The notes below the pieces were generated by a model. It was not told where the DNA came from, ran no database searches, and saw only the letters and a program-made list of their open reading frames with translations. This document shows positions 1-8,830 of a stretch of DNA of 64,000 nt, piece by piece; position 1 is the stretch's first letter; the number at the start of each line of letters is the position of its first letter. Source of the stretch: Cephalotus follicularis (taxonomy: Eukaryota > Streptophyta > Magnoliopsida > Oxalidales > Cephalotaceae); NCBI GenBank assembly GCA_001972305.1, contig BDDD01002125.1, forward strand, positions 234,376 to 298,375, written 5' to 3'. The position numbers were made by a program, and so were the translations under genes.

Positions 1-190
1 AGCCTGGATTGGGGCATACTAGTGAAATACTCGAGGGGAGGCCTTGGGGAGTGGACGTAGGCAGTTTGCCGAACCACACTATATTCGTTTGCATCTCTCT
101 CAACCCTACACTCTTTAATTTCTGCAATTGTGTGATTGTGTTTAAATTGTTTCTAGTATATTTGCTAGTTATTTTTTAAAAGTCTATTCA
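1..190 (+). mobile_element. Ty1/copia-like LTR tail (fragment)
   Basis: The block GTGGACGTAGGC...GCCGAACCAC, followed by a T-rich tail ending in CA at 190, resembles the R-U5 part of plant Ty1/copia LTRs. A second copy of the same kind lies at 20015-20245. Immediately after 190 the sequence becomes chromovirus gag of element A, so this is either the right end of a copia element inserted in A or a fragment patched into it. The left part is outside the window. The copia assignment rests on recalled family features, not a search. Confidence 0.55.
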
Positions 191-192
191 CG

Positions 193-1503
193 CTGGATAG
201 GCACATGCCCTATCTAGTTGAGGGAGAGTTAAGGAAGATAAGGAGATTCTTGAAGGGTTTGAGGCCAGACATCAAGTCCAGGCTGGTGGTACTATAGTTG
301 ACTTCCTTTGTTGATGTTATAGAGAAAGCAAGGATTCTGGAGGCAGATGCAAATGAGAGAAGGATGGAAAGATCCCGTAATACCCAATCAAGATCCGCTT
401 ACTCACAAGGGCAAGGAAGTAATAATCCTACTGGGTCAATAAAGTCTAGTAACAAGGGGCAAGGAGGTTCTCAATGAAATACTTCTCATTCAAGGACTCC
501 AAATCGAAGTGGCCAATAGGGTTCAGGAGTGTATTCTTTTTGTGGTCTCTCGAACCATAATGAAAGTGTTTGTTGGAAGAAAATGGGGAAGTGTTTTAAG
601 TGTGGCTCACAAGAGCATATGCTGAAGGATTGTCAGATGGTGAAGGAGTAGATGCAAAGGGGTGCCAGAGCTAGTGGTAGTGGTGCGGTTGGTCCTTCTC
701 GCAGGGATACCGGAAAAGGGATTGTGAAAGGTAGGGTATATACCTTATCTAGGGATGATGTGCCAGAATCTGCTTCTGTTGTGGGAGGTACCATTTTCAT
801 ATATGTTATATTAGCTCGTGTCTTGATTGATCCGGGCGCTACACACTCATTTATTGCATCACATTTTCTATGCAATATGCATTGTATGACTGATTGTTTC
901 CCTTATGTGCTGGAGGTGAATACTCCAGCTGTTGGTTATTCGATAACTGATACTGTAGTGAAGGATTGCGAGATCACGATAGCTGGGGTGCAGTTACTCA
1001 CTGATTTGATTGTGTTGCCAATCCAAGATTTTGATATTATCCTAGGAATGGAGTGGCTCTATGCCCATCGATCTTGTGTTGATTGCTACAACAAGGAAGC
1101 AACCTTTCATCTATCGAATGGAGTTGTGTTCAAATTCATGGGTGAGAAGTTGACTTCTACTCTGATTATTTCATATACTCGAGTACAGAGATATCTCAAA
1201 AAGGGATGTGAAGGTTATTTGGCGTATGTAATTGATCATACGAAAGGTACGCCTACTCTGGAACAAGTTCCCGTTGCTTGCAATTTTCCTGATGTATTTC
1301 CAGATGTTCTTGTTTCGTTACCACCAGAGAGAGATATGGAGTTTAGTATTGAGTTGTTACGAGGAATGGCTCCTATTTCTAAAGCTCCATATCGTATGGC
1401 TCCTGCTGAATTGAAGGAGTTAAAGGTGCAGTTGCAAGACTATCTTGACAAGGGGTTTATTAGACTGAGTGTATCACAATGGGAGCGTCGGTCTTGTTTG
1501 TGA
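193..1503 (+). pseudogene. Element A: gag end, zinc knuckles and protease (broken)
   Basis: This is the C-terminal part of a Ty3/gypsy gag followed by aspartic protease, readable in one frame. Gag would coat the RNA and the protease would cut the polyprotein. The gag end matches the copies in C and D. The first CCHC knuckle (about 530-575) has lost its first Cys to Tyr; the second (CFKC...H...C, about 596-636) is complete. The protease active site is DPGATHSF near 830. Nonsense codons lie at 295, 475, 517 and 649. Loss of one G near 1482, where the relatives read CCGTGGGGAGC, shifts the frame so that it ends at 1503 instead of entering RT. The gag N-terminus and 5' LTR of A are not present in the window. 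Non-functional. Confidence 0.85.
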
Positions 1504-2613
1504 AAAAGAAGGACGGGTCCATGCGGTTGTGCATTGACTATAGGTTGTTGAATCAAGTGACAGTGAAGAACAAGTATCATCTTCCACATATCGAGGAGTT
1601 GTTCGATCAATTGCAAGGCTCAGTTGAGGATCCATGAAGGTGACACTGAGAAGACTGCTTTTTGAACCAGATACGGCACTATGAATTTCTAATACTACCG
1701 TTTGGTTTGACTGATGCCCCTACAGCTTTTATGTGTCTGATGAACAGAGTGTTTCAGCGCTATCTCGATCAGTTCATTATTGTATTCTTAGATGACGTTC
1801 TGATTTATTCAAAGAGTATTGAGGATCACAATGAAACATCTAAGGATTGTGTTGTAGACATTGAGGAAGGAGCGGTTGTTTACCAAATTCAGTATGTGTG
1901 AATTTTGGCTGAATCATGTGACTTTCCTGGGTCACATTGTGTCGAGCGAAGGGTTTTCTGTGGATCCTTCGAAGATAGAGAGTATTGTGGATTGGTCGCA
2001 GCCAAAGAATGTTACTGAGATTCGTAGCTTCTTGGGACTGGCTGGCTATTATCGAAGGTTCATTGAGGGATTCTCAAGGATTGCGAGTCCGTTGACTCGG
2101 TTAACTCAGAAGAAGTCGAGTTTCATATGGGATGATGCTTGTGAGGCAAGCTTTCAGGAGTTGAAGAGTCGGTTGATTTCAGCTCCAGTATTTGTATTAC
2201 CTGAGGGTAATGAGGGTTTTACAGTTTACAGTGATGCTTCTGGGAAAGGCTTGGGATGCGTTCTCATGCAGCGTGGTCGAGTGATTGCATATGCTTTGAG
2301 GAAGTTGAAACCGTACGAGGAGAACTATCCCATCCATGATCTTGAGTTGGATGCCATAGTGTTTGCTTTGCAGAAGTGGAGACATTATCTCTATGGTGCA
2401 CAATTTGAGATATTTACTGACATTAAAAGCCTGAAGTATTTGTTTTCTCAGAAAGAACTGAACATGAGACAGAGAAGGTGGGTTGAATTCTTCAAAGATT
2501 ACAGCTGCAATATTCAATACCACCCAGGGAAGGCTAATGTAGTTGCTGATGCGTTGAGTCGCAAGGCTATGGTTGCTGGTGCTATGGTTTCACAGTGGGG
2601 TTATTGTGGCTAA
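1504..2613 (+). pseudogene. Element A: reverse transcriptase and RNase H (broken)
   Basis: RT begins with [18 protein letters not shown], then loses about 48 bp near 1622 compared with D and C. The lost part is the LDLR.GYHQ block that holds the first catalytic Asp, so this RT cannot work. The second RT motif FLDDVLIYS survives near 1785. A further frame change occurs near 1860. From 1861 to 2613 the frame is open through the RT connection ([12 protein letters not shown]) and RNase H ([11 protein letters not shown] near 2227, [24 protein letters not shown] near 2548). The His of FTDHK is Ile here. After 2590 about 50 bp are missing relative to D. Confidence 0.88.
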
Positions 2614-3567
2614 TCTTAGAGTGCAACCGAAACTTCTGGATTGTATTCTGACTGCCCAGTATAGTGATACCAAATTGTGGAATGTTCGGGAGAACCTAGA
2701 TTCTGATTCTGAATTCTTTGTACATTCAGATGGCATACTGAGGTTCCGAGGGAGAGTATGTGTCCCAAATGATTAGGACATAAGGAATCAACTACTATAG
2801 CAAGCTCATAAGTCACATTATGGCGTTCATTCAGGGAGTTCTAAGATGTGGCATGAATAAAGACAAACTACTGGTGGAGTGGTATGAAGAGAGACATTGT
2901 TGAGTATGTGGAAAGGTGTCTGACCTGTCAGAGAGTGAAGGCTGAGAATCAAAAGCCTACTGGATTGTTACAGTCCTTACCAGTGGTTGAGTGGAAGTGG
3001 GAGCATGTGGCCATGGACTTCGTGTCGGCTTTGCCGAGGTTACAGAATGGTCGTGAAGTAGGGTGGGTTGTAGTGGACAGACTCACCAAGTCTGCTCACT
3101 TTCTTCCGATGAACATGATATATTCCATCGAGAAGCTGGCTCGATTATACATATGGGAGATAGTGAAGTTGCATGGAGTGCCCGTCAGCATCGTTTGTGA
3201 CCATGATGCAAGGTTTACTTCTAGGTTTTGGAAGAAGTTTCAAGCAGCGATGGGAACAACTCTGAATTTATGTACCACATTTCACCCCCAGACTGATGGA
3301 CAGTAGGAGCGCACTATTCAGACGCTTGAGGATATGCTCTGGGATTGTGTTGTTGACTTTGCTGGGAGTTAGGAGGATCACATTTCACTCATTGAATTCT
3401 CTTACAACAACTGCTATCATTCTAGCATTGGGATGGCTCCTTATGAAGCCTTGTGTGGAAGGAAGTGTCGATCTCCTGTATGCTGGGATGAAGTGGGTGA
3501 AAGGCAAGTGTTGGGACCTGATCTTGTCCAATAGACCTCTAATAAGGTCGAAATTATCAGGAAGAGA
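2614..3567 (+). pseudogene. Element A: integrase zinc finger and catalytic core (broken)
   Basis: Integrase of a chromovirus, which would insert the cDNA into the genome. The HHCC region is damaged (stop at about 2773), but [10 protein letters not shown] is clear near 2926. The core has the first Asp in AMDFVSALPR (near 3013), the second in [12 protein letters not shown] (near 3200) and then FHPQTDGQ. The codon before the catalytic Glu has become TAG at 3304-3306, so the DX35E motif is truncated. After it the frame shifts and continues as [12 protein letters not shown] sequence with further stops near 3370 and 3532. Inactive. Confidence 0.85.
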
Positions 3568-4056
3568 TTGGCTGCTTCACAAGATTTGCAGAAGAGCTAT
3601 GCCGACAAAAGGAGAAGGAAGTTGGAGTTTGAGAAGGGAGATCATGGGTTTTTTAGAATCTCACCTTCGAAGGGTATACACAGGTTTGGCGTGAGAGGGA
3701 AATTATCTCTACAGTATGTTGGACCGTATGAGATACTGGATAGAGTTGGGGAAGTTGCGTACCAGATAGCACTGCCGCCCAACTTATCGAATGTACACAA
3801 CGTATTCCATGTTTCTATGCTACGGAAATACGTGCCTGATCCTTCTCACATATTGAGCTATGACCCTCGTTTTATCAGTGATGACCTGTCGTATGAAGAA
3901 AGGCCAGTGAAGATCCTGGATAGGAAGGAGAAAGTTTTGAGGAATAAGACTATTCCTATTGTGAAGGTATTGTGGAAGTTTCACGGGGCTGAAGAAGCTA
4001 CTTGGGAACGTGAAGCTGATATGATAGAGACATTTCCTCACTTGTTGGGAATGTAA
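3568..4056 (+). pseudogene. Element A: integrase C-terminus with chromodomain
   Basis: Open stretch of about 160 codons covering the integrase C-terminal domain (GDHGFFRISPSKGIHRFGVRG, then GPYEILDRVGEVAYQIALP) and a terminal chromodomain-like segment (VKVLWKFHGAEEATWEREADM). The chromodomain is the mark of Tekay/Del-type chromoviruses and is thought to direct insertion to modified histones. It ends at TAA 4056, followed within 30 bases by the polypurine tract. The normal initiation point is far upstream, so the Met at 3568 is internal and not a start. Confidence 0.87.
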
Positions 4057-4083
4057 AGCTAAATTCGGGGATAAATTTTCCGT

Positions 4084-4096
4084 AAGGACAGGAGAA
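4084..4096 (+). promoter_or_regulatory. Polypurine tract of element A
   Basis: AAGGACAGGAGAA lies directly before the TG that opens the 3' LTR, the position of the plus-strand primer in LTR retrotransposons. Elements C, D and E have the cleaner forms AAGGAGGGGGGAA and GAAGGAGGGGTGGA at the same place. Confidence 0.8.
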
Positions 4097-4254
4097 TGTA
4101 ATGACCGCAATTTCATTTCGATGTATAATGTATAATTCATGAATAAAATTATACATTGATCTGAGATTGTTTGCTAATCATTCTTTTAATCAGCTTATTG
4201 AGTGGATATTGAAGCGATATAAGTCTAAGTGTTGAATGTAAAGGATTCAGGGCA

Positions 4255-4460
4255 CTTGCGCGTCAACGCCATAGATTGACGTCAACGCCAAGTAATACTG
4301 AAACATGCTAAAGGCTTTTTGCCTTGAGGCATTGACGCCATGCGAGGACGTTAACGTCCATTGCTGGTGAACTTAAGGGGATAACCGTTATCGCGACTAA
4401 GGGGAGCTTGTTAACGCCAAGGCATGAAGTCAACGCGTCGACGCCCAACGTTGACATTGA
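4255..4460 (+). repeat. Motif cluster 1 of the A LTR (TTGACGTCAACGCC type)
   Basis: Several irregularly spaced copies of GTCAACGCC/TTGACG, including the 10-base palindrome TTGACGTCAA at 4276-4285. The cluster begins about 160 bases from the LTR start. A second cluster of the same type is at 5010-5039 and 24000-24366. Confidence 0.75.
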
Positions 4461-5034
4461 TGCCAAAACTATCGGCAGAGTAAGTTAAACAAGGACATAA
4501 GACGGGTGAGGAACAAAAGTGTGAGACTCACACTTCCCCATGTGCTCTGTGTTGACAGATGTGTGACAGAGGCGATTGATGGAGGTCACATCGACATGCC
4601 ATCCCTGCCATGCCACGAGGAAGGAGAGAGAGAGGTGAAGACTGCATTAAAGCTCCTCTCCTTTTCTCCGAACCTCATACCAGTGAAAGGAAGAGAGAGT
4701 GAGGGAGATGTTCCCCCTTTTTGAGCCGTGCGAAGAAGCTTGAGGATCAGAGATTAGAACCTGGGCTTGGAGTGATTGAACCGGATCTTGAAGCTTTGAG
4801 AAGCTGAGGATCGGATTAGAGCTTAAAGAAGTGGGCTTTCGATTCCTAATTTGGAATAGAAGGTAGGTAGTAGGATTTATGACATGTTTTTGAAAATATG
4901 GTATGTATATTGTGTTATGGTGATTGTGAATGCTTGCATGTTGATCCTAAGTGTTGAATCCATGCTTGCTTGAGGTGATTATTGACTGAATGTCTTGCTG
5001 CATTTTATTTACGTCGACGCCTAAGTGAATGACG

Positions 5035-5039
5035 TTGAC
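5035..5039. repeat. Left target-site duplication of element C (TTGAC)
   Basis: TTGAC here and TTGAC at 23997-24001 flank the composite C/B insertion. The five bases after it (5040-5044, TGTAA) equal the first five bases of the C LTR as seen at 21326. That places the left end of C at 5040. Confidence 0.85.
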
Positions 5040-5773
5040 TGTAATGTCACACCCCTCTTTTCCACGACAAGACAACAAATAAAGTGGTAAGGCAATCAAC
5101 ACAAGATAATTCAGCTCATGCGATAAAACGAATAAATAAAAACCGTCAGTAGCGGAAGAAATAACTCAAATAGGCTGAATTCCAACATGCATCACGCATC
5201 CCATACTACGTGATGCCCAACAAGTTTATAAATAAACCCAACATAAATGTCGATTGCCCAAAACGGAGCGTGAAATAATACAGTACGAGATAACAAAATA
5301 TCATTTGTTACAAAATCCGAATAACATGATCAATGTTCAATAACCCAAATACATAAATAAGAGAGATAACAAAGTCTTCTCTTTAAGTCTCCATGCATGC
5401 TCCATATCATATCCACTCCATCAATCTGTTACAGTAGGGGTTAGCCTTTGTCCTCACTCGGCTAAGTGAATAAACCCATAAATACAGTTCGAGTCATATG
5501 ATAATGAGTATCATGAATGAATGAATGCATTATGATGAGCCATGACATGTAATTTTCACAGTAAGTATACCTCCGTATGTACATATAAAAATATATGCAT
5601 GCTCATAGTACAAGTATAACTCGTAAGTTATATCAACACAAGCAGTAAATATGTCCTCAAAAAGGAACCAGACAAACCAATCATCATGACCGTCGCCACC
5701 TCCTAGCCCCAACGTCATGCACTCTTACTCCATCCCCGTTTGTGAACGGTTTTGGAGCAAGTCCTCCGTAAGT

Positions 5774-5860
5774 TGTTTAGCACGACGGCTAAACCAACAG
5801 TAAGTTACTAGCTCAGTGGCTAAGTAATCAACAAGTTATTAGCACGGCGGCTAATAATCA
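5774..5860 (-). repeat. TTAGC...GCTAA minisatellite, three units
   Basis: Three imperfect inverted-repeat units of the form TTAGCACGACGGCTAA are spaced about 35 bases apart in the 3' part of the B LTR. The same units are seen near 12940-12970 (other B LTR, fewer), 48238-48290 (E, two) and 63886-63963 (three). The copy number therefore varies between related LTRs. Confidence 0.7.
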
Positions 5861-6239
5861 ACATGCACAAGCATTGCACAGTACAAGTCAAGCAATAAAA
5901 TATAATTACTTGATCAAATATATTTGTTTAAAATATATTACTCCGTGCACAAGTTGTGATAAGTTATGAAACTTAAAACAATACATTTCTCCGTCTTTGG
6001 AAATACTTCCCCAATCATTTCGAAAATATATAAAATCATATGTTGACAAATATACATTTTCATGCGCAAATGATCATAATAATCATACAAGCTTTTCAAT
6101 TGGTTAACACTTTTAGGAAGCAACCACAATGCAAATCACAGTAAAAATGCAACATATGCTCAGAATGCGTCTAGGTTCGTTCCTAGAGTCGTTTCGGGTC
6201 TAGCGGGTCTCATTCGAATGAAATTCTACTGATCAGGGG

Positions 6240-6680
6240 AAAAGGCGTCGATGTCTATCCTTAAGGCGTCGACGTCTTTAAACTAAGGCGTCGATCCCGT
6301 GTACAAATATTCCTAGGCGTTCTTGGACCAAAGACGTCGATGTCTTTACAAAGACGTCGATTTCTTTATGATACCAGAGAGTATTAGTTCGCGAATCTTG
6401 ATTCTGGAGGGTAGAATCTGGCCTTTTAATCCTTCATGTAAACGAATCTCACTCTCTCAACGTGTAAGGCATGCTACTGGTTAACAGGAATATAACCAGA
6501 ACATCATTTCATGCATAAAACATGTAAACCCAAGGGAAATTTACCAACAACAGTGAGCACTACTGTTCTGTAATACCCAGAAAAGGCGTCGATATCTATC
6601 AAAAGACATCGATGTCTTTCTCGTTTTCACACGAAGGCATCGACGTCTTCACATAGACGTTGATGTCTTTACAACCCAGA
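6240..6680 (-). repeat. Motif cluster 2 of the B LTR (GACATCGATGTC type)
   Basis: Two groups (6240-6370 and 6570-6680) of GGCGTCGATGTCT and AAGACGTCGATGTCTTT units. One unit at 6602-6619 is a perfect 18-base palindrome, AAAGACATCGATGTCTTT. The matching part of the other B LTR is 13345-13470 and 13690-13780, with point changes in several units. Confidence 0.75.
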
Positions 6681-7426
6681 ACGTCTTTTCCACAGTTTTA
6701 ACACACCAAGCCATTATCAAATCCATCCTTTACACAACAAATTCACGTATTCATGTAATCGTACGTGCATGATTAACTCTGTGTATCACAGTAACACCAC
6801 AACAAGTCCAGAATCACAATTCAACCATTAACATGCAATTCATCATGTTATCCATTAACTTAAAACCCAAAATGCATGTATAAATCTGTCACTTTCCCCT
6901 ACCTTATTGTTCCAAGTTAGGAACTGGAAAGTCCACCTCTTTGAGTTCCCAAGTTCTAGCCACAAAAGCTCCAAGATTCTCTCAGCAACTGCTACCCACG
7001 AGTTCCAATCTCTAGCTCCAAGTAAGCTCAATAATGGTAGCTCACACACTCACTGGTTTTCCTCTCTTTACTCCCTTTGGTGTTTTAAAACGAGAGAGAG
7101 AAGTGGAGAGGGTCGTTCCTATGCAGGTGGCTTCCCCCCAACATCCTTCTCCTTACATTTACTGGGCACTCTCGTGCTATCTCTCTCTCCGTCTTTCCAG
7201 ATTCTGCACTTTTCTTTTGTTTTCTTCCCTTCTTTCTTTTGCAGGTTGCATGTGAGGATGGTATATTCCTTTGCATGTTCCATGTGAGGGGCACGTTTTG
7301 AGCATGCCTGGCAATACACCAGCATGATCAACACGTCACAATGCACATGTTAAGGCGTCTGGTAAAGCCCCCAAAGATCCCATTGCATGTTACTCTATCA
7401 GTGAAAAACGTGACAGATGTTCTTTA

Positions 7427-7590
7427 CAAAGGCGTCGACGACTTTCCCTAGACGTCGATGTCTTTTCCCTTTTCGTAAGAAGGTGTCGATGCCCTCTCTC
7501 AATGTCGACGTGCATACCCATGCATTCACGTGTACCTCGGTTCCCATAGGCATCAACGTCTTTCCAAAGACGTCGATGTCTTTACCCCAA
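7427..7590 (-). repeat. Motif cluster 1 of the B LTR
   Basis: GGCGTCGACGACTTT, GACGTCGATGTCTTT and related units, close to the 5' end of the LTR on its own strand. In the other B LTR (14535-14580) the middle of this cluster is missing, and two units are joined directly. That fits a deletion between repeated units. Confidence 0.7.
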
Positions 7591-7753
7591 AACAGTGCCA
7601 TTTTAAGATTTGACATACACATTTCCTTCCTTAATCAATATTTAGGGTTTAGAGACCTCTTTTGAGTTTGAAACTTCAACATTCTTATTAATTCAAGTTT
7701 AAGATTACATCATAAATCGAAATATTACATTCAGGAAAATACCGGGCGTTACA

Positions 7754-7767
7754 TCGAGCCCTCCTTC
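7754..7767 (-). promoter_or_regulatory. Polypurine tract of element B
   Basis: On the minus strand GAAGGAGGGCTCGA lies directly before the TG of the 3' LTR and follows the end of the integrase frame by about 30 bases. Confidence 0.8.
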
Positions 7768-7798
7768 AAGAAATTTCATCCCCGGAATTAACACAATA

Positions 7799-8830
7799 CT
7801 AAAACAAGTGTGGGTAACGCTCTCGGATGTCATCCTCACGTTCCCAAGTCGCTTCATCCGGCCGATGAAATTGCCACTGAACCTTTACCATCGGAATGGA
7901 CCGGTTCCTCAATACTCGTGTCTTCCAATCCAAGATTCTCACGGGTGACTCCTCGCAGGAAAGGACATCCCTCACCGTAACCGAGTCATAATCCAGGACA
8001 TGTGATGGGTCTCGGATATAACCTCGTAGCATCGATACATGAAAGACATCATGTACACTCGACAATGTAGGAGGCAAGGCTAGCTGATATGCTACCTCCC
8101 CAACCCTTTCCAGAATCTCAAAAGGACCAATATAGCGTGGCGCTAGCTTGCCCTTTTTCCCGAATCTTTGCACTCCTTTCCACGGAGATACCTTCAAGAA
8201 CACGTAATCTCCAACATTGAAGGTTAAAGGCCTTCTCTTCACACCGTCGTCATAGCTCTTCTGCCGACTCTGCGCTGTAAGCAACTTTTCTCTGATGAAC
8301 TTAACTTTCTCTAAAGTCTCCTCCACCAATTCCGACCCAAGCAATGGTCGTTCACCAACCTCGTCCCAACAGACAGGTGACCTACACTTTCTCGCATACA
8401 GTGCCTCGTACGGAGCCATAACAATACTCGAGTGATAGCTATTATTATAAGAAAACTCTATTAGAGGGATATGGTCCTCCCAGGTTTGGATGGTACGCTC
8501 TGACTGTCCGTCTGTCTGATGGTGGAAAGCAGTACTGAGGTTCAATCTCGTTTCGAAGGCTGTCTGGAATCTCTTCAAGAAGTTGGAAGTGAAGATTGAA
8601 TCCCTATCACAAACGATGCTCACCGGAACAACGTGCAGTCTCACAATCTCCTTTACATATAATCGAGCCAACTTGCTCGCAGAATCAGTGACATGTGTGG
8701 GCAAGAAGTGTGCTAATTTGGTGAGTCTATCAACAATAACCCACACGGCATTATGTCGATGCCTAGTCAGTGGAAACCCATAAACAAAGTCCATCGTAAT
8801 GTGTTCCCATTTCCACTATGCCACTGGTAA
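7799..8830 (-). pseudogene. Element B: integrase core, C-terminus and chromodomain
   Basis: Continues the long B frame after two stop codons (TAA at 8828-8830 and TAG near 8813) in the linker between the integrase zinc finger and core. The core shows TMDFVYGF, then VCDRDSIFTSNF and [14 protein letters not shown] with the catalytic Glu. An in-frame loss of 15 codons follows: SERTIQT is joined directly to [14 protein letters not shown], whereas C and D have LEDML...DF.GS between. The C-terminal part has GDYVFLKVSPWKGVQRFGKKGKLAPRYIGPFEIL. It ends with the chromodomain-like VKVQWQFHRPDEATWERE...YPHLF and TAG. Open for 331 codons but inactive because of the stops and the core deletion. Confidence 0.88.

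Larger units (their letters stand above)
4097..5039 (+). mobile_element. Element A 3' LTR, first part
   Basis: Starts TGTAATGACCGCAATTTC, nearly the same as the D LTR start. It holds a cluster of TTGACG/GTCAACGCC motifs (4255-4460), a purine-rich block (about 4618-4700) and a GGTAGGTAG site near 4862. It is interrupted after TTGAC (5035-5039) by element C and resumes at 24002. No gene is seen here; the short open frame 4506-4724 has no protein-like features. Confidence 0.88.
5045..7753 (-). mobile_element. Element B 3' LTR (2.7 kb)
   Basis: Reads, on the plus strand, from TGTCACACCCC to GGGCGTTACA; on its own strand it starts TGTAACGCCCGGTATTTTCC and ends GGGGTGTGACA. It is more complete than the other B LTR: it has three TTAGC...GCTAA units (5774-5860) and an extra 112-bp stretch near 7440-7555. 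Palindromic GACGTCGATGTC clusters lie at 7427-7590, 6570-6680 and 6240-6370. The only open frames are short and without protein-like features. Confidence 0.9.

Noticed and set aside
6855-7346. Overlapping short frames in LTR B, also seen in the copies near 14109-14424 and 62281-62714
   Set aside because: They recur because the LTR is repeated, but the copies carry indels that change the frame, and the text is low-complexity Ser/Phe or Lys/Arg from the purine-rich block.
5045-7753. LTR B as a DNA transposon with inverted ends
   Set aside because: The ends TGT...ACA are the short inverted tips of an LTR, and a second copy with primer site and pol between them shows the LTR element.
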